NCBI GenBank assembly: GCA_937871635.1
Contig: CALMNS010000701.1
Coordinates: forward strand, 1 to 14,368
Direction of reading: 5' to 3'
Length of the DNA stretch: 14,368 bases
Source of the DNA: an uncultured Solirubrobacter sp.
GTDB lineage: Bacteria > Actinomycetota > Thermoleophilia > Solirubrobacterales > Solirubrobacteraceae
Of this stretch, positions 1 through 7,243 are shown in pieces. Position 1 is the stretch's first letter, and the number at the start of each line of letters is the position of its first letter. Below the pieces are notes generated by a model that had not been told where the DNA came from, ran no database searches, and saw only the letters and a list, made by a program, of their open reading frames with translations. The position numbers and the translations under genes were made by a program.

Positions 1-26
1 GGCCCGGCCCCGGGCGCGGCCGGGCC
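1..26 (-). terminator. possible hairpin downstream of the acyl-CoA ligase gene
   Basis: A perfect 9-bp inverted repeat, GGCCCGGCC at 1-9 and GGCCGGGCC at 18-26 with an 8-base loop, lies 12 bases beyond the stop codon of the minus-strand ligase gene. Position and stem strength suit a transcription terminator or mRNA 3'-end stabiliser. Any U-tract would lie to the left of base 1, outside the window, so factor-independent termination cannot be judged. In DNA this GC-rich such repeats also arise by chance. Confidence 0.35.
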
Positions 27-38
27 GCGGGCGGCCGC

Positions 39-1634
39 TCACCGGGTGACGAGCTTCGGGGCCTCCGTGACGCCGCGCTCGCGGAGGTCGTCCTCGATGC
101 GCCGGCGCAGGACGACCTTCTGGATCTTCTGCGTCGCCGTCAGCGGGTACTCGTCGACGATCCGCACGTAACGGGGGACCTTGAACGTCGCGATGGCGCC
201 GACGCAGTAGTCGATGAGCTCCTGCTCGGTGACCTCGGCGCCGGGCACGAGCTGCACGTAGGCGGCCGCGACCTCGCCGTAGCGGGCGTCGGGCGCGCCG
301 ACCACGGCGGCCACGGCGACCGCGGGATGCGTGATCAGGTAGCCCTCGATCTCGGCGGAGGAGACGTTCTCGCCGCCGACCTTGAGCATGTCCTTGAGCC
401 GGCTCACGAAGGCGACCGTCCCGTCCGGCTCCCGGCGCACGAGGTCGCCCGTGTGCACCCAGCCGTCCGCGTCGATCGTCCTCGCCGTGCTCTCGGGGTC
501 GCGGAAGTAGCCGGAGAAGGCGGCCGGGCCGCGGAAGAGGAGCTCGCCGGCCACCCCGGGGGGGAGGTCCTCGCCGGTTCCCGGATCGACGACCCGCAGC
601 TCCATCCCCGGCAATGGGCGCCCGGACGTGGTCGTCCGCGACTCCAGCGAGTCGGTGGCCTGCCCCATGCACATGGAGCCGCAGGACTCCGTCATACCGA
701 GGACGGAGATCTGCACGGCCTGCGGCACCCGCTCCTGCATGCGCACCAGGCGCTCGGGGACCCCGACGTTGATGACCAGTCGCAGCGCACCGAGGTCGGC
801 CTCCGGGAAGCGCGGGTGGTCGAGGACCGCCAGCCAGATCAGCTCGAAGGCCGGGAAGGCGATGGTGACCCGCTCGCGCTCGAGCTGGTCGAGCGCGGTG
901 CCGGCCTCGAAGAACCCGACGTGGCTGAGGCACGCGCCGCCCGCCAGGCAGGTCAGCCAGACCTGCCACCCTCCGATGTGGAAGAACGTCATCGGCGTCC
1001 ACATGCGGTCCTCGCCGGTGACCTGCATCCGCTCGGCGCCGTTGCGCCCCGCCGCGAGCAGGGCCCGGTGCTCGATCACGCACCCCTTCGGGTTCGCGGT
1101 CGTGCCCGAGGTGTAGAGCAGGAGGGCCGGATCGGTGGCCTCCCCGCGGCCCTCGAGGCGGATCTCCTCATCCCCCGCCTCCGCGCCGGCGTCGAACCCG
1201 GGGTCGGACCCGACGACCACGGTCCGGCAGCCCTCGGGCGGCTCGGCCTCGCGAACCAGGTCGCCGAACTCGCCGGAGGTCAGGAGCAGCCGCAGGCCGG
1301 CGTGGTGCATGACGTAGGCGAGCTCGTGGGTCTTGTTGCGGGCGTTGATCGGCACGCAGATCGCCCCCAGGCGCATGGCGCCGAGCGCCAACGAGAGGTA
1401 GGACAGCGAGGCCTCGCGGAGCAGGATGCCCACGCGGTCGCCGGGCTCGACGCCGGCGGCCCGCAGCCGCCGCGCCGACTCGCGCGACGAGGCGGCCAGC
1501 TCGGCGTAGCTCTGCGCACCGGCGGGGAACGAGGCGGCCGGCCAGTGAGGTCCCTGCGCCGCCCGCGCGTCGAGCAGGTCGAAGACGGTCCGGGCCGCCG
1601 GGGCTGCCGGGGCCGCAGGGCCGCTGGACGTCAT
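39..1634 (-). CDS. AMP-forming acyl-CoA ligase (ANL superfamily)
   Basis: Predicted to activate a carboxylic acid with ATP and CoA, forming an acyl-CoA through an acyl-adenylate in the cytoplasm. The 531-residue product has the normal length and motif order of the family: the phosphate-binding YTSGTTANPKG at 174-184, LGMTESCG at 312-319, HTGD at 394-397, the hinge region SRLKDMLKVGGENV at 411-424, and TATQKIQK at 499-506 containing the presumed catalytic lysine K503. The usual TGK of that last motif is TQK here, a variant rather than a loss, since the lysine is kept. The ATG at 1634 is preceded by AGGGA eight bases upstream. It follows the LLM gene by 39 bp on the same strand, so the two are probably one operon under the palindrome at 2806-2823. 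The N-terminal Ala/Pro-rich stretch (about 15 residues) precedes the fold. Substrate is unknown: long-chain, aromatic and cyclic acids are all possible. Family call is firm. Confidence 0.93.
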   Translation of the reverse strand: MTSSGPAAPAAPAARTVFDLLDARAAQGPHWPAASFPAGAQSYAELAASSRESARRLRAAGVEPGDRVGILLREASLSYLSLALGAMRLGAICVPINARNKTHELAYVMHHAGLRLLLTSGEFGDLVREAEPPEGCRTVVVGSDPGFDAGAEAGDEEIRLEGRGEATDPALLLYTSGTTANPKGCVIEHRALLAAGRNGAERMQVTGEDRMWTPMTFFHIGGWQVWLTCLAGGACLSHVGFFEAGTALDQLERERVTIAFPAFELIWLAVLDHPRFPEADLGALRLVINVGVPERLVRMQERVPQAVQISVLGMTESCGSMCMGQATDSLESRTTTSGRPLPGMELRVVDPGTGEDLPPGVAGELLFRGPAAFSGYFRDPESTARTIDADGWVHTGDLVRREPDGTVAFVSRLKDMLKVGGENVSSAEIEGYLITHPAVAVAAVVGAPDARYGEVAAAYVQLVPGAEVTEQELIDYCVGAIATFKVPRYVRIVDEYPLTATQKIQKVVLRRRIEDDLRERGVTEAPKLVTR

Positions 1635-1673
1635 GGCTGCTGTCCCTTCATGGGCGGTCGGGGCACATGGTCG

Positions 1674-2753
1674 TCACCATCTGCATGCGGCGGGGATCGC
1701 CGCATGGTCGGAGGCCGGATAGCGGGCGTGCAGCGGCCGGACGACCTCCTCGCCGAAGCGCAGGATCTGCTCGCGCGCCTCCTCGGCCGAGGGACCGGTC
1801 GACAGGCGGCAGCAGAAGACGACGTAGTCGACGCCGAGCTCCTCGTGCAGGCGCCCGAGGTGCTCGGCGCACTGCTCCGCCGTGCCCATCACGGCGTGCG
1901 GGGCGACGCGCTCCACCGTCACGTCCTCGGGCGAGCGGAACCCGGGGTTGCGCGGCAGGTCGCCGTGGCTGAGGTAGAACCGCGTCATGCGCGCATAGTG
2001 CTCGCCGAACCTGCGAGCCGCCTGCTCGAAGTTGTCGGCCACCCAGCCGTCGCGCATGAGGACGACGAAGGGCCGCTTGCCCTCCTCCCAGGCGCGCTCG
2101 CGATAGGCGTCGGCGTCCGCGCGGAAGGCGTCGTCGGTCATCGGCATGGGGTCCGACGTCCACGCGTCGGCCAGACTCGCGGAGCGCCGGATCGCCGCTT
2201 GCGAGGCGTTCCCGCCGCTCCAGATGGGCCAGCCGCCCGGCTGGAAGGGCGCCGGGGCCAGCAGGCCGTCGCGGACGTCCCAGTGATCGCCCGCGAAGTG
2301 GAAGCGCTCGCCGGCGAAGGCGCGTCGCCAGATGCGCAGGGCTTCCAGGAAGCGGCCGAGCAGCCGATCCTCGGGGATCCCGAACTGCCCCCAGAACGCC
2401 GGCAGGAAGCCGCGCGAGACCGTGGTGACGAGGCGCCCGCGCGACAGGTTGTCGACCACCGAGAGCTGCTCGGCGGCCTTCAGGGGGTGCACGAGCGTCG
2501 CGACGAACGTGAAGGTGGCCAGCATCACGCGCCTCGTCTCGCGGGCGAGCACGGTGAGGAGCTGCTCGGGCCCCGGGAACGCGCAGGCGCGCGCGGCGTG
2601 CCGGTCGGGGACGCAGACCGAGTGAAAGCCCGCGCGCTCGGCCAAGCGGCCCTCCTCGATCATTGCGTCCAGCGCACCGGCGAGCTGCGGCGGCGTGAGG
2701 GGCCTGCGGTCCGGGCGGACGAGGTTCGTGTCGATCAGGTAGCCGATGCGCAT
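1674..2753 (-). CDS. LLM-class (luciferase-like) flavin-dependent oxidoreductase
   Basis: A 359-residue TIM-barrel flavoprotein of the bacterial luciferase-like superfamily. Members use reduced FMN for oxygenation or F420 for hydride transfer; the sequence does not settle which. Visible hallmarks are the N-terminal MRIGYLID strand, the block HPLKAAEQLSVVDNLSRGRL at about 89-108, a GGN at 180-182, and the C-terminal GTAEQCAEHLGRL segment at about 290-302. The ATG at 2753 is chosen because GGGGA sits five bases upstream and the domain begins immediately; the frame stays open further upstream but crosses the promoter/operator region. It is the first gene of an apparent two-gene operon with the acyl-CoA ligase and is divergent from the MaoC pair. 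A role in oxidising the pathway substrate, or in a Baeyer-Villiger-like or F420-dependent step, is inference from context. Confidence 0.9.
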   Translation of the reverse strand: MRIGYLIDTNLVRPDRRPLTPPQLAGALDAMIEEGRLAERAGFHSVCVPDRHAARACAFPGPEQLLTVLARETRRVMLATFTFVATLVHPLKAAEQLSVVDNLSRGRLVTTVSRGFLPAFWGQFGIPEDRLLGRFLEALRIWRRAFAGERFHFAGDHWDVRDGLLAPAPFQPGGWPIWSGGNASQAAIRRSASLADAWTSDPMPMTDDAFRADADAYRERAWEEGKRPFVVLMRDGWVADNFEQAARRFGEHYARMTRFYLSHGDLPRNPGFRSPEDVTVERVAPHAVMGTAEQCAEHLGRLHEELGVDYVVFCCRLSTGPSAEEAREQILRFGEEVVRPLHARYPASDHAAIPAACRW

Positions 2754-2805
2754 GCGCGTCCCCTGGAAGCCTGCCCAGCCGCGTCGCTCGACCGAGCCCG
2801 AAGAG

Positions 2806-2823
2806 ACCAACCGGTCGTTTGCT
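2806..2823. promoter_or_regulatory. operator-like palindrome (site 1), upstream of the LLM/ligase operon
   Basis: ACCAACCGGTCGTTTGCT fits RCCAA-N8-TTGGT with one mismatch in the right arm and a CG-rich centre. It lies 52 bp upstream of the LLM start and 97 bp centre-to-centre from site 2 in the same divergent intergenic region. I could not pick convincing -35/-10 hexamers for the minus-strand promoter. Related copies precede every other transcription unit in the window, which is the main support. Confidence 0.7.
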
Positions 2824-2891
2824 GGGGCGAGCTTAGTTCCGCGGCGGGCCCCCGTCAAGGCCGCCGACCGGCGTCCGTACGGGTGGCCGCC

Positions 2892-2920
2892 TTGACATAG
2901 CAACCAATCGGCTGTTTGGT
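2892..2920 (+). promoter_or_regulatory. promoter of the MaoC pair with operator in its spacer
   Basis: A consensus -35, TTGACA at 2892-2897, is followed after 17 bp by TTTGGT at 2915-2920, a weak -10. The palindrome at 2903-2920 fills most of the spacer and overlaps the -10, a classical steric-repression layout. Predicted transcription start is near 2927, leaving a leader of about 70 bases before the ATG at 2997. The -10 assignment is the weakest part; an adjacent register is possible. Confidence 0.6.
2903..2920. promoter_or_regulatory. operator-like palindrome (site 2), upstream of the MaoC pair
   Basis: ACCAATCGGCTGTTTGGT has perfect 5-bp arms ACCAA and TTGGT separated by 8 bases, and extends to AACCAA opposite TTTGGT. 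It is one of the best copies of the motif shared by all promoters here and lies between the -35 and -10 of the plus-strand promoter. The size and symmetry resemble operators of TetR-family acyl-CoA-responsive repressors; the binding protein is not encoded in the window. Confidence 0.75.
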
Positions 2921-2996
2921 ACAGGGGCCTGGGCGCGCCCGGAGCGGGGGCCCCTCCTCCCACCCGCTCCGGGCCCCGGCGACCCCCGGAGCCAGG

Positions 2997-3461
2997 ATGC
3001 CCGACACCACCCCTCACGTCGATGGCGCCGCCCTTGAGATCCGGGCGGGCGCCGAGCTGCCGGGCGGGACCTACCGGCTCGGCGCCGACCGGCACGACCG
3101 GCTCGTCGCGGCCCTCGGCGGTGGCGCCCCGGCGGACGGATCCGCGCATCCGCTGGCCGCCTGGCTCATCGCCATGGGGGGCAGCGGCGTGAGCCTCGCG
3201 GACCTCTTCGCGGCGGCCGGGGTCCCCATGGAGACCGGACCGATGCTCGGGGCCTGCGAGCTCGAGCTCGCCCGGCCGCTGGGGATCGAGACCCCCTACG
3301 CGGTGCGCGGAGGCATCCTGGACGTCGAGGCGAAAACCGGCCGGCGGCTCGGCCGGTTCGACGTCCTGCGGATCCGGCTCGAGGTGCGGGAGCCCGACGG
3401 CGCGGCCGCGGCCGCCTGCATTGTCTCGATGATCCTGCCGCGCGGGGGGGCGGGCACGTGA
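2997..3461 (+). CDS. MaoC-like hydratase, non-catalytic-type (N-terminal hotdog) subunit
   Basis: A 154-residue protein that looks like the N-terminal half of a double-hotdog R-specific enoyl-CoA hydratase (FAS1-like/MaoC N domain). The C-terminal strands, with the phrase FDVLRIRLEVREPDG near 117-131 and the final VSMILPR, match the usual end of such domains. The catalytic DxNPIH motif is absent, as expected for the structural, substrate-tunnel half of a heteromeric hydratase. The ATG at 2997 follows a GGAG/AGG-rich stretch; longer in-frame extensions run into the promoter. Its stop overlaps the start of the next gene by 4 bp (GTGA), indicating translational coupling and a likely 1:1 complex. 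Split MaoC pairs of this kind occur in actinobacterial steroid side-chain degradation (ChsH1/ChsH2 type); the substrate here is not known. Sequence similarity is modest, so the family call is less sure than for its partner. Confidence 0.72.
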   Translation: MPDTTPHVDGAALEIRAGAELPGGTYRLGADRHDRLVAALGGGAPADGSAHPLAAWLIAMGGSGVSLADLFAAAGVPMETGPMLGACELELARPLGIETPYAVRGGILDVEAKTGRRLGRFDVLRIRLEVREPDGAAAAACIVSMILPRGGAGT

Positions 3462-3880
3462 CGGCGCTACGGGTCGGCGCCCCGCTCGGCCCGCGGACCG
3501 TGGAGTCGGTGAGCGCCGGAGCGATGCGGGACGTCGCCGCGCTCCTGGAGGACCCCAACCCCATCCACCTCGATGGGGAGGCCGCGCGGGCGCTGGGCCT
3601 CGGCGACCGGCCGGTCAACCAGGGACCCGTCAACTTCGGCTACGTGCTCGACCTGCTGCTGGCCATCGCCCCGGGCGCCCGCGTGCGCGCGCTTAGGGTC
3701 CGGCTGCTGGCCAACGTCCTCGCCGGCGACCGGGTGATCGCCGGGGGCCGGATCGAGTCGATCGACGAGGAGGCGGACGGCCACCTGCGACTCGGCTGCG
3801 CCGTGTGGCTCGACGTCGAGGGCCGCGATCGTGCGGTCGACGGCCAGGCGGTCGTCGCCGTGCCGACTGTGCCAACCTGA
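3458..3880 (+). CDS. MaoC-family dehydratase, catalytic hotdog subunit
   Basis: A 140-residue single-hotdog protein with the R-hydratase signature DPNPIH at 32-37; D32 and H37 are the presumed catalytic pair that adds water across a 2-enoyl-CoA. It begins with GTG inside the stop of the preceding gene (GTGA overlap), so the two products probably form one heteromeric enoyl-CoA hydratase. The segment VNQGPVNFGYVLDLLL at 53-68 corresponds to the central hotdog helix. The stop codon at 3878-3880 lies in the middle of the operator-like palindrome 3871-3888, so the last codons double as a regulatory site for the next gene. The reaction would supply 3-hydroxyacyl-CoA for a dehydrogenase. A crotonase-type hydratase is also encoded at the right end, which suggests the two act on different intermediates. 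Confidence 0.85.
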   Translation: MTALRVGAPLGPRTVESVSAGAMRDVAALLEDPNPIHLDGEAARALGLGDRPVNQGPVNFGYVLDLLLAIAPGARVRALRVRLLANVLAGDRVIAGGRIESIDEEADGHLRLGCAVWLDVEGRDRAVDGQAVVAVPTVPT

Positions 3881-3888
3881 CGGTTGGT
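3871..3888. promoter_or_regulatory. operator-like palindrome (site 3), across the MaoC stop codon
   Basis: GCCAACCTGACGGTTGGT contains the perfect inverted repeat CCAACC-4-GGTTGG and fits RCCAA-N8-TTGGT. The TGA stop of the MaoC gene forms part of its centre. Its right edge meets the -35 hexamer of the next gene's promoter, so a bound protein should block that promoter without needing separate intergenic space. Confidence 0.75.
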
Positions 3889-3916
3889 TGCACAGCGGGT
3901 GGTGCGGCAGTACCTT
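3888..3916 (+). promoter_or_regulatory. promoter of the dienoyl-CoA-reductase-like gene, probably leaderless
   Basis: TTGCAC at 3888-3893 and TACCTT at 3911-3916 are separated by 17 bp. The A of the ATG at 3923 falls seven bases after the -10, exactly where transcription should start. No Shine-Dalgarno sequence precedes that ATG. Together these point to a leaderless mRNA, which is common in actinobacteria. Confidence 0.6.
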
Positions 3917-3922
3917 CGCTCC

Positions 3923-5851
3923 ATGCCGACGGCCGCCGCCACCACCAGCGCCGCGACGCGGGTGCTGTTCACCCCCCTCGACCTCGGCGGTCTCCGGCTT
4001 CGCAACCGTCTGATCATGGCCCCGATGGGCACCTGCCTCGACGAAGGCGGGTACATCACCGAGGAGACGATCGCCTACTACGTGCGGCGGGCGGCGGGTG
4101 GCGTGGGCACGATCTGCGTCGAAGGCTGCCTGGTCTCGGACGAGACCGTCGGCCCCGAGCCCAAGATCAGCGGCCCGCAGTACCTCCCCGGCCTCAGGCG
4201 GCTGGTCGAGGCGCTGCGCGCCTACGACGTCACGGTCGGCGTGCAGCTCATGCACCCCGGCCGCCAAGTCGTCGAGGGGCCCGCGGTGGCGCCCTCGCCC
4301 GTGCCGCTGAACTCCCACGCGCCCGTCCCGCGCGAGCTCGCAGCCGGTGAGATCGCCGGCATCGTCGAGGACTACGCCAAGGCGGCCGACCTCGCCCGCG
4401 AGGCCGGCTTCGACTTCGTCGAGGTGCACGGGGCGCACGGGTACCTGCCGTCGAACTTCCTGTCGCCGCTCGACAATCGCCGCGAGGACGGCTACGGCGG
4501 GAGCCTCGAGAACCGCGCGCGCTTCAGCCTCGAGGTCGCCCGCGCGATCGTCGCCACTGTCCCCGGCATGCCGCTCGTGTGGCGCATCAACGGCGACGAC
4601 GGCGTGGAGGGCGGCTTCGGGATCGACGACGCCGTCGAGGTCTCGCGCCGGCTCGAGGACGTCGGCGCCGCGGCCATCAGCGTCTCCGCCGGGACGTGGC
4701 ACACCCTGCACGTCACGCTCGCCCCCATGTTCGTCCCCCGCGGCCACATGGTCGAGTACGCCGCCGCCGTCAAGCGCGCCGTCGGCGTCCCGGTCATCGC
4801 GGTCGGCCGCCTCGACGATCCCGACCTCGCCGCTCAGGTGGTCGCCGACGGGCACGCCGACCTCGTCCTGCTCGGGCGGGCGCTGATCGCCGAGCCCGAC
4901 TGGCCGCGCAAGGTGGAGGAGGACCGCCTCGGCGAGCTGCGGCCGTGCATCGCCTGCAACGCCTGCGTGGACCTGGTGGGCCGCGGCGAGCGCGCCCGCT
5001 GCTCGGTCAACCCCGAGGCCGGCCGGGAGCTCGAGTGGGACGTCGTCCCGGCCGACCGGCCGCGGCGGATCATGGTCGTGGGCAGCGGGCCGGCCGGGAT
5101 GGAAGCCGCGCGACTGGCGCGGCTGCGGGGGCACGAGGTCTCCATCTGGGAGCGCGCCGCCCAGCTGGGCGGCAAGCTGGAGGCTGCCGGGCTCGCGCCC
5201 AGCAAGCGCGAGGTCCTCCGGTTCCGCGACTACCAGTCGCGGCGGATCGCGGAGCTCGGTGTCGACATCCGCCTGCGGTCGGAGGTCACGCCCGAGGTGG
5301 TGGCCGCCGAGCGACCCGACGTCGTCGTCGTGGCCACCGGCGCCGAGCCCATCGTGCCGCCGATCCCCGGGATCGGAGCGGCGAACGTCCACGACGCCCA
5401 GGACCTCCTGCGCGGCGACGTGACGGTGGCCCCCGACGACCGCGTCGTGGTCATCGGCGGCAGCGCCACGGGCTGCGAGACGGCGGAGTTCGTGGTCGAC
5501 ACCGGCGCCGAGGTCACGATCGTCGAGATGCGCGGCGGCGTCGGCCAGGGCATCGAGGCCATCACCCGCCGGCACCTCGTCCGCAACCTCAAGCGCAGCG
5601 GCGTGCGCATCCTCACCCGGTCGAAGGTCATCATGATCGAGGACGACCACGTCCTCTACGAGGACCCTGACGGCGAGACGCAGGCGATCGGGGCCGACGT
5701 CGTCGCCCTCGCCCTCGGCTGGCGGCCGGTCGGCAACGCCTTGGCCGAGCAGCTCGACGGCGTGGAGGTCCTCGTGCTCGGCGACGCCTCGCGACCCGCG
5801 GACTTCGTCCACGCCGTCAACGCGGGGGCCGACGCCGGGCTGACCGTGTAG
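3923..5851 (+). CDS. 2,4-dienoyl-CoA reductase / Old Yellow Enzyme-type FMN, Fe-S, FAD oxidoreductase
   Basis: A 642-residue three-part flavoenzyme predicted to reduce an activated double bond with NAD(P)H. Residues about 15-335 are an Old Yellow Enzyme barrel: VEVHGAHGYL at 166-175 with the active-site His/Tyr region, followed by SPLDNRREDGYGGSLENR at 181-198. Cysteines 342, 345, 348 and 360 (C-x2-C-x2-C-x11-C) should bind a 4Fe-4S cluster; E. coli FadH has x3 between the second and third cysteine. Residues from about 382 form the FAD/NAD(P) module: VVGSGPAG at 386-393, ATGAEP at 471-476 and VVIGGSATGCETA at 509-521. The ATG at 3923 is preferred over an upstream in-frame GTG at 3884 because the latter lies in the operator/promoter. 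The gene ends 6 bp from the convergent FAD gene. Relatives include FadH and the bile-acid enzymes BaiCD/BaiH, so the substrate may be a dienoyl-CoA, a ring enone or a cyclic CoA ester. Confidence 0.92.
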   Translation: MPTAAATTSAATRVLFTPLDLGGLRLRNRLIMAPMGTCLDEGGYITEETIAYYVRRAAGGVGTICVEGCLVSDETVGPEPKISGPQYLPGLRRLVEALRAYDVTVGVQLMHPGRQVVEGPAVAPSPVPLNSHAPVPRELAAGEIAGIVEDYAKAADLAREAGFDFVEVHGAHGYLPSNFLSPLDNRREDGYGGSLENRARFSLEVARAIVATVPGMPLVWRINGDDGVEGGFGIDDAVEVSRRLEDVGAAAISVSAGTWHTLHVTLAPMFVPRGHMVEYAAAVKRAVGVPVIAVGRLDDPDLAAQVVADGHADLVLLGRALIAEPDWPRKVEEDRLGELRPCIACNACVDLVGRGERARCSVNPEAGRELEWDVVPADRPRRIMVVGSGPAGMEAARLARLRGHEVSIWERAAQLGGKLEAAGLAPSKREVLRFRDYQSRRIAELGVDIRLRSEVTPEVVAAERPDVVVVATGAEPIVPPIPGIGAANVHDAQDLLRGDVTVAPDDRVVVIGGSATGCETAEFVVDTGAEVTIVEMRGGVGQGIEAITRRHLVRNLKRSGVRILTRSKVIMIEDDHVLYEDPDGETQAIGADVVALALGWRPVGNALAEQLDGVEVLVLGDASRPADFVHAVNAGADAGLTV

Positions 5852-5857
5852 CGCCGG

Positions 5858-7243
5858 TCAGTAGCGCCAGCCGAAGCCGCCGTCCAGCCGCCGCCCGAGG
5901 TAGTCCTCGACGACGGTCAGCCCGGCCCGCGCGGCGCGGTCCACGCCGATCCCCCGGCTGCGGAACGTCTCCGACGCGAAGTACAGGCCCTCGACGTTCG
6001 GCGCCCGCCAGTGCGGGCGGAACTTGCCGACCAGCGCCGGCTTTTGGATGACGCCGAACGACGGGTCGTGGACGAGGTGTCTGCGGCGCCAGTAGGACTG
6101 CCGGAGGCCCGGGTACATGGTCTTGAGGTCGTCCTCGAAGCGCTCGAACATGCGCTGCAGGTACGGGAGGTCGCGCGCCCTCGCGCCGGGGATGATGCCA
6201 CCGGCCACCATCAGGTTGACGCCCTCCGGGGCGGTGCTCGGATCCATGGCCGACTGGTTGAAGCAGAAGCCCGAGAGGCGGCTCGAGGGCGCGTGCAGCC
6301 ACGTGGAGATCTCGCGCGGGTCGAGCGCGTGGACCTCCTCGCGCGTCGCGAGGTAGAGGCCGATCCACGAGATCCGCAGGTGGTCCTGCGCGAGGAAGCG
6401 GATCTGCCCGGCGTACCAGTCCGGCAGCGCGGACTCCGGCACGACGCGGAGCACGCTCCACACCGGGAGCGTCGAGATGACGCAGTCGGCCTCGAGCACC
6501 TCGCCCTCGAGGAACTCGTTCGGCAGGACCTTGTCGCGCCCGAGCATGACCCCCTTGACGACCCCGTCCTCGATGATCACGGTCTCGGCCGGCGTCCCGA
6601 GCAGGACCTCGCCGCCGTGCTCGACCACCGCGTCGTGCAGGTCCTGGAAGAGCCCGTCCCAACCCTGCTTGGGCCAGAACGAGTAGCCGGCCATGCGGGC
6701 CTCGGCGTAGTGCATCTTGCGCACGTACAGGTTGTCCGAAGCAGAATGGTCGTACCAGTCGTCGGTCATGCACTCGAGGACGGAGAGGAACTCCCACAGG
6801 TCGATGACGCCCTGGTCGGAGGTGTGCTGGCGCATCCACTCGCGCAGCGGCCGGTCGTCCCACAGGTCGAGCTCCTCGTAGGGCGTCTCGGCGAGCGCCC
6901 GGATGACCTTCTTGAGCTCGGACTTGTCGCCGGAGTAGCGGTCGCGGATCGATCCCCAGCGCTGCCGCTCGTCGTCCCACACCGGCATGTCGCTGGAGAC
7001 GTTGCCGTGCTCGAGCTTCTTGCCCACGTAGTCGAAGACCTTGGTGATGCCGCTGCCCGAATCCTCGAGGAGGTGGCCGCCGAGACTGAGCTTGAACCCC
7101 TCGTCGGGGACCGCCATGCCGCGGCCGCCCAGCCAACGGCTCGCCTCGATGACGCTGACCTTGCGGCCCTCCTTCGCCAGCAGCGCCGCCGCGGTGAGGC
7201 CCGCGGCGCCGGCGCCGATCACCGCCACGTCGACCTTGGCCAT
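5858..7243 (-). CDS. phytoene-desaturase-like FAD-dependent oxidoreductase
   Basis: A 461-residue flavoprotein with an N-terminal dinucleotide-binding fold, VAVIGAGAAGLTAAALL at about 6-22, the acidic ribose-binding end VSVIEAS near 29-35, then GGRG, as in phytoene desaturase/amine-oxidase-type enzymes. The C-terminal GLYFASETFRSRGIGVDRAARAG block (about 422-444) is the usual second FAD-contact region. No signal peptide or membrane segment is obvious. The ATG at 7243 shares its A with the TGA stop of the upstream reductase gene (TGATG), and GGAGGGGAGG lies just before it, so translation is probably coupled. It is the third gene of the P450-reductase operon. A dehydrogenation or isomerisation of the P450 product, or of a cyclic intermediate, is inference; this family is catalytically diverse and nothing indicates carotenoid synthesis here. 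Confidence 0.85.
   Translation of the reverse strand: MAKVDVAVIGAGAAGLTAAALLAKEGRKVSVIEASRWLGGRGMAVPDEGFKLSLGGHLLEDSGSGITKVFDYVGKKLEHGNVSSDMPVWDDERQRWGSIRDRYSGDKSELKKVIRALAETPYEELDLWDDRPLREWMRQHTSDQGVIDLWEFLSVLECMTDDWYDHSASDNLYVRKMHYAEARMAGYSFWPKQGWDGLFQDLHDAVVEHGGEVLLGTPAETVIIEDGVVKGVMLGRDKVLPNEFLEGEVLEADCVISTLPVWSVLRVVPESALPDWYAGQIRFLAQDHLRISWIGLYLATREEVHALDPREISTWLHAPSSRLSGFCFNQSAMDPSTAPEGVNLMVAGGIIPGARARDLPYLQRMFERFEDDLKTMYPGLRQSYWRRRHLVHDPSFGVIQKPALVGKFRPHWRAPNVEGLYFASETFRSRGIGVDRAARAGLTVVEDYLGRRLDGGFGWRY

Noticed and set aside
327..2900. 857-codon plus-strand open frame opposite the ligase and LLM genes
   Set aside because: Its product is low-complexity, rich in Arg, Ala, Gly, Asp and Val without any domain, and it mirrors two well-supported genes. 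It is the usual antisense shadow of high-GC codon bias.
3884..3922. Upstream GTG start for the dienoyl-CoA-reductase-like gene
   Set aside because: It lies within the operator and -35, upstream of the predicted transcription start.
3467..5812. 781-codon minus-strand open frame opposite the MaoC and reductase genes
   Set aside because: Same compositional pattern with no recognisable fold; the plus-strand genes have complete catalytic motifs.
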